A DNA stretch of 32,253 nt from JBKPDV01 sp046728075 (GCA_046728075.1 JBKPDV010000219.1:1-32253); one strand, 5' to 3'; counted from the stretch's first letter, positions 1 through 8,562 are shown. Numbers and translations are program-made. The notes: generated by a model from the sequence alone, not told the origin.

Positions 1-280
1 GGACCTGCGCGAGACCGACACCCTCCTCAAAGGGGGCAAGAGCAAGCAGCTCTCTCTGGGCGCGGAGCTGAAGCTGCCCCTCTTCGCGATCCGCGCCGGC
101 GCATTCCGGGATTCGAGCGCTCCCGACCCCCACTGGGCGTATTCGACCGGCTTTGGCCTGGGCCTCAACCTGGTTTCGTTGAACGCCTCGGTCGTGTTCT
201 CTTCGGAAGGGGGGCTCTCGCTCTCCTCGACCAATCGGCGGGACGTCGGAGCCGCGCTCGACCTGAGGGTGAAACTCTGA
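1..280 (+). CDS. C-terminal fragment of a probable outer-membrane beta-barrel protein
   Basis: An open frame enters from the left edge (codons in phase with base 2) and stops with TGA at 278-280, giving about 92 residues. The translation alternates polar and hydrophobic residues in several short stretches rich in Gly, Ser and Leu, such as LSLGAELKLPLFAIRAG and STGFGLGLNLVSL. This is the pattern of transmembrane beta strands. It ends DLRVKL, a plausible closing strand. The N-terminus, signal peptide and most of the barrel lie outside the window, so no family can be assigned with confidence; TraF-like or other porin-type barrels are possible. The next gene begins about 110 bases downstream, beyond a heptad palindrome. 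Confidence 0.55.
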   Translation, partial: DLRETDTLLKGGKSKQLSLGAELKLPLFAIRAGAFRDSSAPDPHWAYSTGFGLGLNLVSLNASVVFSSEGGLSLSSTNRRDVGAALDLRVKL

Positions 281-294
281 GACACAACCCGGTA

Positions 295-380
295 GAGTCC
301 TCAGTCCTCAGTCCCTAGTCCTCGGTCGGGAGCACGGCATCCCGGTTGACTGCGGACTGAGGACCGAGGACTGAGGACTC
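295..380. repeat. Heptad palindrome A (unit CCTCAGT / GACTGAG)
   Basis: The left arm (295-327) is a run of CCTCAGT-type heptamers. The right arm (348-380) is a run of GACTGAG-type heptamers. The 33-base arms are complementary at 28 positions and flank a 20-base loop that itself contains GGGA...TCCC. The element fills most of the gap between the barrel fragment and tgt. A TAGAGT hexamer at 293-298 overlaps its left edge; if that is the tgt -10 box, the palindrome would lie in the tgt 5' leader. Confidence 0.9.
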
Positions 381-389
381 AAGAAGCGA

Positions 390-1490
390 ATGCCTCCCTT
401 TCAAATCATCGCAAACGACGAGGCAAGCGCCGCACGCAGAGGTGTTCTCGCAACCCCTCACGCCGAAATCGAGACCCCTTGCTTCCTTCCCGTCGGCACT
501 CGCGGCGCCGTCAAAGGGATCGAGTTCGATCGGCTCGAGGAGTGGGACTGCCGGGCGATTCTCGCCAATACCTACCACTTGATGGCGCGGCCGGGGTTGG
601 AGGTGATTCGGCGCGCCGGAGGTCTCCACGCGTTCCTCGGATGGGCGCGGGCCATCCTGACGGACTCCGGCGGTTTCCAGGTGATGAGCCTGGCGACGCG
701 GCGCAAGATCACCGACCAGGGGGTGGAGTTCCGCTCTCCGGAGGACGGGAGCCGGCACTTTCTCTCCCCCGAGCTCGCCATGGAGCTTCAATCCGTCTTC
801 GGCGTCGACATCGCCATGGCTCTCGACGTCTGTCCTCCCTATCCGGCCGAACGCGGGGAGGTGGAGTCGGCCTGCCGCCTGTCACTCGACTGGGCGCGCC
901 GCTCTCGGGGGGCCTACTCCGGCCAGGGGATCTTGTTCGGGATCGTCCAGGGTGGAATCCACGAGGATCTTCGGCGCGAGTCGGCCCGGGCTCTCGTCGA
1001 TCTCGATTTCGCCGGCTACGCCATCGGCGGCGTCGCGGTGGGAGAGCCCAAGGAGGCGATCCGCGCGATCACGAGATACGCGGCCCCGCTCCTGCCGCAG
1101 CAGAAGGCGAGGTATCTCATGGGCGTGGGCACGCCGGCGGACCTGCTCGAATCCGTGAGGGCCGGAGTCGATCTGTTCGACTGCGTTCTTCCGACTCGCA
1201 ACGGCCGCATGGGCCATGCGTACACCCGGGAGGGCGAGGTGACGATCAAACACGAGCGCTTCAAGGAGGACCTCTCGCCGCTCGATGCGGCCTGCGGATG
1301 CCCGGTCTGCCGGCGCCACACGCGCGCCTACATCCGACACCTCTTCGTCGTGAAGGATTTTTCCGCCGCGATGCTGCTCTCCCTTCACAACGTCTTCTTC
1401 TATCTCGATTGGATGCGGCAGATTCGAGAGGCGATTACGGAGGGGAGGCTGGCATCGCTGCAAGCTCCCCCCGAGGGGAAGATCGAGTGA
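390..1490 (+). CDS. tgt: Queuine tRNA-ribosyltransferase (tRNA-guanine transglycosylase)
   Basis: This cytosolic enzyme exchanges guanine-34 for the queuosine precursor preQ1 in tRNAs with GUN anticodons. The 366-residue protein is close to the usual bacterial length of about 375. Family motifs are in order: LTDSGGFQVMS near residue 90 (catalytic Asp), DVCPP, FGIVQGG, GGVAVGE, YLMGVGTP, and FDCVLPTRNGRMG near 262 (nucleophilic Asp). A CxCxxC zinc site near residue 301 is followed by a downstream His in LSLHN. It starts at ATG 390, ten bases after palindrome A. No strong Shine-Dalgarno is visible; AAGAAG is a weak candidate. It precedes a dipeptidase gene and then yajC-secD-secF, and tgt next to yajC-secDF is a common bacterial neighbourhood. 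Confidence 0.97.
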   Translation: MPPFQIIANDEASAARRGVLATPHAEIETPCFLPVGTRGAVKGIEFDRLEEWDCRAILANTYHLMARPGLEVIRRAGGLHAFLGWARAILTDSGGFQVMSLATRRKITDQGVEFRSPEDGSRHFLSPELAMELQSVFGVDIAMALDVCPPYPAERGEVESACRLSLDWARRSRGAYSGQGILFGIVQGGIHEDLRRESARALVDLDFAGYAIGGVAVGEPKEAIRAITRYAAPLLPQQKARYLMGVGTPADLLESVRAGVDLFDCVLPTRNGRMGHAYTREGEVTIKHERFKEDLSPLDAACGCPVCRRHTRAYIRHLFVVKDFSAAMLLSLHNVFFYLDWMRQIREAITEGRLASLQAPPEGKIE

Positions 1491-1538
1491 CGGAACTCGC
1501 GCTTGTACGCTTCCTCCGCTCCCATTAGCCTTGCGGCC

Positions 1539-2795
1539 ATGAAACGAACCGCCACGAGTCTTCTCTTACTCCTGTCCCTGGCCGGCCCTTCATTCGCTGA
1601 GGACCTCCACGACCGCGCCATCCGGCTCCACAAGAGCGCGATCATCGTCGACTCTCATGAGGACGTTCCCGAGCGGCTCGGAAAAGAGTGGGTGGACATC
1701 GGAGTGCGCGGCAAAACGGGGCACGTCGACATTCCGCGCCTGAAGGAAGGAGGAGTGACGGCTCCCTTCTTCGCCGCCTACGTCCCGGCTGCCTTCGCGA
1801 CTTCGGGCGGAGCGGCCCGGAAGACTCTCGAGCTGATCGATCTGATCCATCGCCTGGTGGAATCGCATCCGAACGACCTCGTTCTCGCCGACTCGGTCGC
1901 GGGCATCCGGGCCGCGAAACGGTCCGGGAAGATCGCGGCGCTGATCGGGATCGAAGGAGGTCACGCGATCGAGAACTCGCTCGGCTCACTCTCCGCCTTC
2001 TTCCGGCTGGGCGTGCGTTACATGACGCTGACTCACACCAACACGAACGATTGGGCCGATTCCTCCGGCTCCTTCTTCACCTACGGCTTCGATCCGAAAA
2101 AGTACGCGATCCACAAGGGCCTCACCGGCTTCGGGCGAGAGGTTGTCCTCGAGATGAACCGCCTCGGGATGCTGATCGACGTCTCTCACGTCTCGGACAA
2201 GACTCTTCAGGACGTGATCGCGGTCTCCCAGGCGCCGGTTTTCGCCTCTCACTCCTCCTGCCGTGCCCTGGCCGACATGCCGCGCAACCTGACCGACGAC
2301 CAGATCCGGGCCATCGCCGCAAAAGGCGGCGTCGTGATGGTCAACTTCAGCTCCACATTCATCGACCAGAGCGTCATCGACGACTACAAGGCCAAGAAGA
2401 AAGCGGTCGAGCCCGGGGTCGCGGAGCTCGCCGAGCGGTACAAGGACGACGCGAAGAAGCGAGAAACCGAAATCACCAAGGTCTTCGACGGAATCGTCCG
2501 GCTGCGCGCCCCCTGGGCGAAGGTCGTGGATCACATGGAGCGGGTGATGGCCGTCGGGGGGCCGCAAGCCGCGGGCCTCGGCACGGACTACGACGGCATC
2601 GACGATCCGCCGACCGGGCTGGAAGACGTCTCGCGGCTCGCGGTCGTGACGGAGGAACTGCTCCGCCGCGGACACTCCGAGGAGGAGGTCCGCGGGATTC
2701 TCGGCGAGAACTTTCTTCGGTTCTGGGAACGGGCGGAGGCCGCGCGGCGGACGGTGCCGTCGAGGAAGGAGCCGATGCCGTTCTCGAAGCCGTGA
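1539..2795 (+). CDS. Secreted membrane-dipeptidase-type peptidase (family M19)
   Basis: This is a zinc metallopeptidase of the renal dipeptidase family, which hydrolyses dipeptides and sometimes D-amino-acid dipeptides. I chose ATG 1539 because it gives a clean signal peptide (MKRTATSLLLLLSLAGPSFA, cut after SFA), so the mature enzyme should be periplasmic. The reading frame also extends upstream to a TTG at 1503. Family landmarks over the 418 residues are DSHEDV near 38 (metal ligands; DGHxD is commoner), GIEGGH near 136 (bridging Glu), LIDVSH near 212, ASHSS near 236 and GTDYDG near 347. It lies 48 bases after tgt, with no obvious Shine-Dalgarno. TAGCCT at 1526-1531, seven bases before the ATG, might be a -10 box, but that is weak. 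Confidence 0.93.
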   Translation: MKRTATSLLLLLSLAGPSFAEDLHDRAIRLHKSAIIVDSHEDVPERLGKEWVDIGVRGKTGHVDIPRLKEGGVTAPFFAAYVPAAFATSGGAARKTLELIDLIHRLVESHPNDLVLADSVAGIRAAKRSGKIAALIGIEGGHAIENSLGSLSAFFRLGVRYMTLTHTNTNDWADSSGSFFTYGFDPKKYAIHKGLTGFGREVVLEMNRLGMLIDVSHVSDKTLQDVIAVSQAPVFASHSSCRALADMPRNLTDDQIRAIAAKGGVVMVNFSSTFIDQSVIDDYKAKKKAVEPGVAELAERYKDDAKKRETEITKVFDGIVRLRAPWAKVVDHMERVMAVGGPQAAGLGTDYDGIDDPPTGLEDVSRLAVVTEELLRRGHSEEEVRGILGENFLRFWERAEAARRTVPSRKEPMPFSKP

Positions 2796-2798
2796 GTC

Positions 2799-2875
2799 GA
2801 ATGGCGAAAGGCGAAAGGCGAAAGGCGAAGACCTCGATTCTGCGCCGTTCGCCCTACGCCATTCGCCCTTCGCCT
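2799..2875. repeat. Heptad palindrome B (unit GGCGAAA / TTCGCCC)
   Basis: The left arm carries four in-register GGCGAAA heptamers (2803-2830, the last ending in G). The right arm (about 2843-2875) is the complementary TTCGCCC-type array with scattered changes. The arms enclose a loop of about 12 bases. The element begins four bases after the dipeptidase stop codon and ends eight bases before a TATGAT hexamer in front of yajC. It shares its unit with palindrome G at 20920-21019. Confidence 0.9.
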
Positions 2876-2882
2876 GATCCGA

Positions 2883-2888
2883 TATGAT
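2883..2888 (+). promoter_or_regulatory. Candidate -10 box for yajC, leaderless arrangement
   Basis: TATGAT (5 of 6 matches to TATAAT) lies nine bases before the yajC ATG. No Shine-Dalgarno lies between. A transcript from this box would start at or next to the ATG. No convincing -35 box is visible, because that region falls in the right arm of palindrome B. Confidence 0.55.
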
Positions 2889-2897
2889 CCCCCCGCC

Positions 2898-3236
2898 ATG
2901 CTGACTTCCCTGCTGCAGAACGCACCCGCCCCCGGCGCGGCGCCGAACCCTCTGCTCCAGTTCGCGCCGATGATCTTCATCTTTGTGATCTTCTATTTCC
3001 TGCTCATCGCCCCGATGCGGCGCAAGCAGAAGAAGAGTCAGGAGATGCTGGCGAAATTGAAGAAGGGGGACGAGGTCGTGACCGGAGCCGGCATCTTCGG
3101 GCGAATCGCGGCGATTGACGATGAGCGCGGCTTCGTCGTTCTCCAGATCGCCGACAACGTCAAGGTCAAGGTCTTACGCAGCGCGATCGTCGGTCTTGCC
3201 AACGAGCCGGAGGCCGCCAAACCCGCTGCGACATAG
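2898..3236 (+). CDS. yajC: Preprotein translocase accessory subunit YajC
   Basis: YajC is a small inner-membrane partner of SecDF in Sec-dependent export. The 112-residue protein has one N-terminal membrane span (about residues 22-42, PMIFIFVIFYFLLIAPM). The family hallmark APMRRKQKK follows at the cytoplasmic edge, then a compact domain with KKGDEVVTGAGIFGRI, a typical YajC motif. The length matches the family (about 110). The position directly ahead of secD and secF supports the call. Translation starts at ATG 2898 without a Shine-Dalgarno, nine bases after a -10-like hexamer. A heptad palindrome separates it from secD, so the two may not be a simple operon. Confidence 0.96.
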   Translation: MLTSLLQNAPAPGAAPNPLLQFAPMIFIFVIFYFLLIAPMRRKQKKSQEMLAKLKKGDEVVTGAGIFGRIAAIDDERGFVVLQIADNVKVKVLRSAIVGLANEPEAAKPAAT

Positions 3237-3239
3237 CGG

Positions 3240-3328
3240 AGCTCTCCGCTCTCAGCTTTCAGCTTACAGCCGACGGGAGCCCTTTAGCTGTTTTCCGCCT
3301 GAAAGCAGCCAGCTGACAGCTGATAGCT
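3240..3328. repeat. Heptad palindrome C (unit AGCTTTC / GCTGAMA)
   Basis: The left arm (3240-3270) contains AGCTCTC, CGCTCTC, AGCTTTC and AGCTTAC. The right arm (3297-3328) contains their approximate complements, ending in AGCTGACAGCTGATAGCT. Four heptads per arm stay in register. It starts four bases after the yajC stop codon and lies between yajC and secD, upstream of TAGACT at 3337-3342. It belongs to the same unit family as palindromes E, F and H. Confidence 0.85.
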
Positions 3329-3336
3329 TGTTCCGG

Positions 3337-3342
3337 TAGACT
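3337..3342 (+). promoter_or_regulatory. Candidate -10 box for secD
   Basis: TAGACT lies just after palindrome C and 36 bases before the secD TTG. Unlike the other TAnnnT boxes here it would give a short leader, and secD does have a Shine-Dalgarno (GGAGGGTGA, 3367-3375). No clear -35 box is visible. Confidence 0.35.
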
Positions 3343-3378
3343 CCACCGTTTCTTGAGGCATTCCCTGGAGGGTGAAAG

Positions 3379-4989
3379 TTGACCAAAAAGCTTCGTTGGC
3401 GCCTCCTGCTGATCTTCGCCGTCGTTGCGGGGATGATTGCCGGATACATCGTGACCGGATACTCGCGTGCGAAGAAGGAGTGGGTCGGCCCTGGGTCGCC
3501 TCCTCTGTCCGACGCCCTGAAAAAGGGGATCAAGCTCGGGCTCGACCTGCGCGGCGGCATCCATCTCGTCCTCCAGGTGAATACGGCCGACGCGCTCAAG
3601 GCGCAACGGGACAACGACGTTGTCCAGCTTCAGAATCAGGCCCGCGATCAGGGCGTGGCGCTCGGCGCGATCGAGTACCCGTCGGACATCTCCTTCGCCG
3701 TTGCGGTGAGCCCGCAGACGGACACGACCAAGCTCGACGATCTCGTCAAACGATGGCTGCCCGATTGGAACGTCAACCCGACGTCGGGCAAGTGGTTCTT
3801 CACCCTCAAGGACGTGTCGCGGCGCAACATCGAAGACAGCGCGGTGACTCAGGCGATTGAGACGATTCGCAACCGCATCGACGAGTTCGGGGTGGCGGAA
3901 CCGCTCATCGCGCGCGAGGGGACGGACCGGATTCTCATCCAGCTGCCCGGAATCGACGATCCGAAACGCGTCAAGGACCTCATCAAGAGCACGGCGTTTC
4001 TCGAGCTGAAGCTGGTCGAAGCGGGCCCGTCGAGCGACCGAAACCAGCTGCTGCAGCCGTACGGAGGCCAGGTGCCTCCCAACCTCGAGCTCGTGCAGGA
4101 CAAGGCGCAGCCGGGACAGACTCAAGTGAACTGGTACCTCGTACAGAAGGCCGCGGTGATTACCGGGCGCGATTTGAAGAATGCGCGCCCCACGCAGCAA
4201 CAGTTCGGCCAGAACGCCGTGACCTTCTTCCTGACCCCCTCGGGCGCGGAGAAGTTCGCGGACGTGACGGCCAAGAACGTCAATCGCCGTCTGGCGATCA
4301 TCCTGGACCACCGGGTCCAGTCCGCCCCCACGATTCACGAGCGGATCTCCGACACGGGGCAGATCACGGGCTCCTTCAGCGCGGAGGAAGCCAACGATCT
4401 GGCCCTCGTTCTTCGCGCCGGAGCGCTCCCGGCGGGGCTGACCTATCTGGAGGAGCGGACGGTGGGACCCTCGCTCGGGCTCGATTCGATCCGGAAAGGG
4501 ATTACCGCCTCGGTCGTTGGAGCGGTGCTCGTCTTCTTCGCCGTCGTCGCCTATTACCGGCGCGCCGGCTGGAACGCCGTGCTCGCCCTCATCCTGAACG
4601 CGGTTCTGCTGATGGGAGCGCTGGCGTTGTTCGACGCGACCTTGACCCTGCCGGGCATCGCGGGATTCATTCTGACCATCGGCATGGCGGTGGACTCCAA
4701 CGTGCTGATCTTCGAGCGCATCCGGGAAGAGCTGCGCGCCGGCCGCGCGCCCAAGACGGCCATTGAGAACGGCTTTTCCAAGGCTTTCGCCACCATCATC
4801 GACACGCACATCACGGTTATCATCTCGGCGATCTTCCTCTTTCAGTTCGGGACGGGGCCCGTCAAGGGGTTCGCCGTGACGCTGATCGTCGGCCTGCTGA
4901 TCTCCGTCTTTACCGCGGTCTTCGTCTCGCACACGATTTTCGACCTGGAATACGGGCGGCGCGAGCACATCGACGCCCTTTCGATCTGA
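3379..4989 (+). CDS. secD: Protein translocase subunit SecD
   Basis: SecD is the inner-membrane subunit of the proton-driven SecDF motor, which pulls exported proteins out of the SecYEG channel. The 536-residue protein has a first membrane span at about residues 7-28, then the D1 motif GLDLRGGIHLVL. A large periplasmic region follows (RNRIDEFGVAEP, RILIQLPGI). About five C-terminal spans begin near residue 374, containing GMAVDSNVLIFERIREEL. The length is between short (about 400) and E. coli-type (615) forms. I chose TTG at 3379 because GGAGGGTGA precedes it by a few bases and the next residues, MTKKLRWRLLLIF, form the expected first span. secF follows after 10 bases. Confidence 0.97.
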   Translation: MTKKLRWRLLLIFAVVAGMIAGYIVTGYSRAKKEWVGPGSPPLSDALKKGIKLGLDLRGGIHLVLQVNTADALKAQRDNDVVQLQNQARDQGVALGAIEYPSDISFAVAVSPQTDTTKLDDLVKRWLPDWNVNPTSGKWFFTLKDVSRRNIEDSAVTQAIETIRNRIDEFGVAEPLIAREGTDRILIQLPGIDDPKRVKDLIKSTAFLELKLVEAGPSSDRNQLLQPYGGQVPPNLELVQDKAQPGQTQVNWYLVQKAAVITGRDLKNARPTQQQFGQNAVTFFLTPSGAEKFADVTAKNVNRRLAIILDHRVQSAPTIHERISDTGQITGSFSAEEANDLALVLRAGALPAGLTYLEERTVGPSLGLDSIRKGITASVVGAVLVFFAVVAYYRRAGWNAVLALILNAVLLMGALALFDATLTLPGIAGFILTIGMAVDSNVLIFERIREELRAGRAPKTAIENGFSKAFATIIDTHITVIISAIFLFQFGTGPVKGFAVTLIVGLLISVFTAVFVSHTIFDLEYGRREHIDALSI

Positions 4990-4999
4990 GAAGGCGCTC

Positions 5000-6271
5000 A
5001 TGGAACTCTTTCGTCAAACCAACATCGACTTCCTCCGCTGGAAGTGGTGGGCCATCGGGGCCTCCTGGGCGCTCATCCTCGTGGGGATGGGTGCGATCTT
5101 CGTTCAGAAAGGGCTGAAGTTCGGCATCGACTTCGCCGGCGGGACGCAGATCGCGCTCCGTTTCGCGCAGCGTCCCGATATCGACCAGCTGCGCAAGGTC
5201 CTCGATCAGGGAGGTTTCGGAAGCTTCGGAATCCAGCGATACGAGGAGGCCGAGAAGAACGAAGTCTTGATTCGCGTCCAGCAGCAGAGAAAAGAGGGAC
5301 GCGACGTGACGCAGGATGTGTTGAGCCTCGTGCGCCAGGGGCTGGGAGGCCCGATCGACGCGTCAAAGATCGATTTGAACGTGCAGGGGCGGGACAGCCT
5401 GGCGGGACGCCTGGCCGCCTCCGACCCCGACCAGGTGGCGGGCAAGCCCAATATCGTTGTGGCCGATTACTACGCCCAGATTGCGGAACGGGTCATCCGC
5501 CGGCGATCGGACGTCGGGATCTTTCGATCTCCGGCGGACGCCAACTCGACGCCGGGTATTTCGACACCGGTCAAGCAGTGGCTTCAGTCCAATACGACGA
5601 CGGGGCCCTTCGTGCTCCTCTCGGCGGAGAACGTGGGGCCGCAAGTCGGATCGGACTTACGGCGCAAGGCCGTGTGGGCGGTTGCCACCTCGATGGCGGG
5701 GATGCTCATCTATATCTGGCTCCGTTTCCGGTCCTTGCCGTTCGGGGTGGGAGCGATCGTCGCGACCTTTCACGATGTGATGATCACCGTCGGCCTGCTC
5801 GCGCTCTTCGGCCGCGAATTCAATCTGGTCGTCGTCGCCGCGCTGCTGACTCTCGTCGGCTACTCCGTCAACGACACCGTCGTCGTCTACGACCGGATTC
5901 GCGAAAACCAGCGCACCCCGAAGAAGGAGCCCTTGGAGACCGTGATCAATCGCTCGATCAACCAGACGCTTTCCCGAACGATCCTGACATCCGGCGCAAC
6001 GATGCTCGTTGTCCTGGCTCTCTACATACTCGGCGGCGAGGTCTTGAACACCTTCGCCTTGACGCTGATGATCGGAATCATCGTCGGCACATACTCTTCG
6101 ATCTACGTGGCCTCGCCGATCGTGGTGATCTGGAAGCAGTTCGCCGACAGGCGCAAACCCGCCGTCGTTCCCTTAGCCGCCGGAAAGGCCGCCGCGGCGC
6201 CGCCGGCCGGTCCCAAGCCAGCCGCGCCGGCGATCCCTCCCGCACCGAAGAAGAAGTCCGGGAGACGCTAA
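5000..6271 (+). CDS. secF: Protein translocase subunit SecF
   Basis: SecF is the partner of SecD in the SecDF export motor. Visible landmarks are a first membrane span near residues 17-37 and the FGIDFAGGTQIALRF motif near residue 46. The conserved C-terminal membrane block includes VGYSVNDTVVVYDRIRENQR near residue 290 and ends around residue 385. At 423 residues it is longer than E. coli SecF (323). The excess is in an enlarged periplasmic loop and a C-terminal cytoplasmic tail of about 35 residues rich in Pro, Ala and Lys that ends KKKSGRR. It starts at ATG 5000, ten bases after secD, so the two are almost certainly co-transcribed and translationally linked. Confidence 0.97.
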   Translation: MELFRQTNIDFLRWKWWAIGASWALILVGMGAIFVQKGLKFGIDFAGGTQIALRFAQRPDIDQLRKVLDQGGFGSFGIQRYEEAEKNEVLIRVQQQRKEGRDVTQDVLSLVRQGLGGPIDASKIDLNVQGRDSLAGRLAASDPDQVAGKPNIVVADYYAQIAERVIRRRSDVGIFRSPADANSTPGISTPVKQWLQSNTTTGPFVLLSAENVGPQVGSDLRRKAVWAVATSMAGMLIYIWLRFRSLPFGVGAIVATFHDVMITVGLLALFGREFNLVVVAALLTLVGYSVNDTVVVYDRIRENQRTPKKEPLETVINRSINQTLSRTILTSGATMLVVLALYILGGEVLNTFALTLMIGIIVGTYSSIYVASPIVVIWKQFADRRKPAVVPLAAGKAAAAPPAGPKPAAPAIPPAPKKKSGRR

Positions 6272-6278
6272 CCCCTGG

Positions 6279-6352
6279 GCCGGGAATCGGTCATGGCAAT
6301 CGGTAATCGATTCCCGGCTCCCGGCTCCCGCCTCCCGATTCCCGATTTCCGG
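6279..6352. repeat. Heptad palindrome D (unit CGGGAAT / ATTCCCG)
   Basis: The right arm (6310-6351) is six consecutive heptamers of the form NNTCCCG or close to it: ATTCCCG, GCTCCCG twice, CCTCCCG, ATTCCCG, ATTTCCG. The left arm (6281-6309) carries the complementary CGGGAAT-type units, one shortened to six bases. The arms meet with almost no loop at AATCGATT. The element begins within about eight bases of the secF stop codon and ends ten bases before the candidate -10 box of the RelA/SpoT gene. Confidence 0.88.
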
Positions 6353-6361
6353 CTTCGGGCG

Positions 6362-6367
6362 TAATCT
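6362..6367 (+). promoter_or_regulatory. Candidate -10 box for the rel gene, leaderless arrangement
   Basis: TAATCT lies eleven bases before ATG 6379, and the intervening pyrimidine-rich bases contain no Shine-Dalgarno. The layout (palindrome, TAnnnT, about ten bases, start) repeats that of yajC and the thiE-aroK fusion. Confidence 0.5.
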
Positions 6368-6378
6368 CTTCTCCGGCC

Positions 6379-8562
6379 ATGATCCGCTTCGAAGAGATCC
6401 TGGACAAGGTCCAGACCTACAACCCGCAGACCGACGAGGACCTGCTGCGGCGGGCCTACGTTTTCTCCGCGCGCGAGCACAAAGGTCAGGTTCGCCGCTC
6501 AGGTGAGCCGTACCTCATTCACCCGTTGAACGTCGCCTCGATTCTCGCGGATCTGAAAGCCGATGACGTCTCGATCGTCGTCGGCCTCCTTCACGACGTG
6601 CTCGAGGACACGCTGACGACAAAGCAGGCGATCGACCAGCAGTTTGGCACCGAGGTCGGGGAGTTAGTCGATGGGTTGACCAAGATCTCCAAGTTCTCGT
6701 ACGTCTCCCGCGTGGAAGAGCAGGCGGAGACCTTCCGCAAGATGATCCTGGCAATGGTCTCGGATCTTCGGGTCGTTCTGGTCAAGCTGGCCGATCGTCT
6801 CCACAACATGCGAACTCTTCAGTGGCTGCCCGAGGGCAAGCAGCTCGAGATCGCTCGGGAGACGATGGACATTTACGCTCCGATCGCCAACCGGCTCGGT
6901 ATGGGCGCGTTGAAATCGGAGCTGGAGGATCTCGCCTTCCTGTACCTGGAGCCGCGCGAGTACGCGCTCGTGTCCCGGGAAGTCGATCGCAACTTGAAGG
7001 GATCCGAGAAGACCATCGAGCACCTCCGGGCCGACCTCGAGAGCCGGCTGAAGGAGGCCGGGATCTCCGGAGAGGTCACCGGCCGGCGCAAGCACTACCA
7101 CTCGATCTGGTCGAAAATGAGGCGTCGCGGGGTCGATCTCGCTCAGCTCTACGACATTCTGGCGTTCCGAGTGGTCGTGGGTGAAACCCGCGATTGCTAT
7201 GCGGTCCTGGGACTCGTGCACCAGCGGTGGCGGCCGGTGCCGGGCCGCATCAAGGACTATATCGCGATGCCCAAGCCGAACTTCTATCAGTCCCTGCACA
7301 CGACCGTCATGAGCGACGCGACGCAGCCCTTCGAGGTCCAGATCCGCACCCGCGAGATGGACTTGATCGCGGAGCGCGGCATCGCGGCCCATTGGAAATA
7401 CAAGGAAGGCAAGCTCGTTCCCCGCGCCGACGAATCGCCGCTCCAGTGGCTGCGCCAGCTGGTGGACTTGCAGAGCGACGTCTCCGATCCGCGGCAATTC
7501 CTTTCTTCGCTCAAGGTCGATCTCTATCCCGACGAGGTCTATACCTTCACTCCCAAGGGGGAGGTTTTCGCGTTCCCGAGAGGGGCCACGACTGTGGATT
7601 TCGCCTACCGGGTCCATACCGATGTCGGCCACCGCTGCGTCGGGGCTCGCGTGAACGGGCGCCTCGTGCCGCTGAAGACACCGGTCGCGAGCGGCGATAT
7701 TGTCGAGATCCTGACGGCACCCAATCAGTCTCCGTCGCGCGACTGGCTCTCCTTCGTGGTGACTAGCCGGGCCCGCCACAAGATCCGGCAGTTCATTCAC
7801 ACCCAGGAAAAGCTTCAAGCCGTCGAGCTGGGCAAGCGGTTGCTCGAGAGAGAGCTGAAGAAATACAAGAAAACGTTGAAGAAGCTCGAGTCTCAGGGAA
7901 TCGTCGCCAATGAGTTGGCGAGCTGGGGATTCTCGAAAGCCGAAGATCTCTACGCGGCAGTCGGGTACGGCAAGCTCGCCGCCCGCTCGGCCCTGGAAAG
8001 GTTCGTTCCCGCGGAGGACTTGGCTCGCGTCGAGCCAGCCAAACCGGAGAGCGCCGTCTCGCGGGTCGTTCGCAAGATCCTGCCCTTCGGTTCCCCGGAT
8101 ATCGTGGTCGTCGGGCACAACGACCTTCTCGCTTCGCTGGCCAAATGTTGCTCACCCGTTCCGGGCGAGCGCATCCTGGGCTACATCACGAGAGGACGGG
8201 GCGTGTCGGTCCACTCCGAGATCTGTCCCAACGTTGCCAACCTGCTCTACGATCCCGAGCGGCGGATCGACGTCGCCTGGGCCGGGGCGAAGCGCACGGC
8301 CTACGCGATCGAGCTCGACGTCGTTTCCGACGACCGGCCCGGCCTTTTGGCCGATCTCACCCACGCCATCGCCGGCGAAGGCTCGAACATCCGGCGCATC
8401 GACGCGCGGTCGGAGGAGAGCCGGAAGGGTTTCGTGTCGGTCTCCCTGGAAACCTCGGATCTCAAGCACCTGGAGAAGATCGTCGCCAAGCTCAAGGCCG
8501 TTCCGGGTGTCCGCGAGGTGATCCGAAAGTACAACGTGGCGAAGGCGGGGGAGAGGGACTAG
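6379..8562 (+). CDS. rel: RelA/SpoT (Rel) (p)ppGpp synthetase/hydrolase
   Basis: This is the stringent-response enzyme that makes and breaks the alarmone (p)ppGpp. The 727-residue protein has the full long-Rel order. The HD hydrolase domain carries HPLNVASIL near 48 and HDVLEDT near 72. The synthetase domain (about 240-350) has RKHYHSIWSKMRRR and the IKDYIAMPKPNFYQSLHT loop. A TGS domain (about 380-445) includes YTFTPKGEVFAFPRG. A Cys-containing region has KCCSPVPG near 591, and a C-terminal ACT domain begins near 641 (DDRPGLLADLT). An intact HD motif and a basic SKMRRR segment fit the bifunctional Rel type rather than synthetase-only RelA. The gene starts at ATG 6379 without a Shine-Dalgarno and converges with rpmB across palindrome E. 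Confidence 0.96.
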   Translation: MIRFEEILDKVQTYNPQTDEDLLRRAYVFSAREHKGQVRRSGEPYLIHPLNVASILADLKADDVSIVVGLLHDVLEDTLTTKQAIDQQFGTEVGELVDGLTKISKFSYVSRVEEQAETFRKMILAMVSDLRVVLVKLADRLHNMRTLQWLPEGKQLEIARETMDIYAPIANRLGMGALKSELEDLAFLYLEPREYALVSREVDRNLKGSEKTIEHLRADLESRLKEAGISGEVTGRRKHYHSIWSKMRRRGVDLAQLYDILAFRVVVGETRDCYAVLGLVHQRWRPVPGRIKDYIAMPKPNFYQSLHTTVMSDATQPFEVQIRTREMDLIAERGIAAHWKYKEGKLVPRADESPLQWLRQLVDLQSDVSDPRQFLSSLKVDLYPDEVYTFTPKGEVFAFPRGATTVDFAYRVHTDVGHRCVGARVNGRLVPLKTPVASGDIVEILTAPNQSPSRDWLSFVVTSRARHKIRQFIHTQEKLQAVELGKRLLERELKKYKKTLKKLESQGIVANELASWGFSKAEDLYAAVGYGKLAARSALERFVPAEDLARVEPAKPESAVSRVVRKILPFGSPDIVVVGHNDLLASLAKCCSPVPGERILGYITRGRGVSVHSEICPNVANLLYDPERRIDVAWAGAKRTAYAIELDVVSDDRPGLLADLTHAIAGEGSNIRRIDARSEESRKGFVSVSLETSDLKHLEKIVAKLKAVPGVREVIRKYNVAKAGERD

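Noticed and set aside
3259..5001. 580-codon open frame on the minus strand, opposite secD
   Set aside because: It lies antisense to a well-conserved gene, its translation is Arg/Asp/Gly-rich with no family motifs, and such frames are expected in GC-rich DNA with strong third-base bias.
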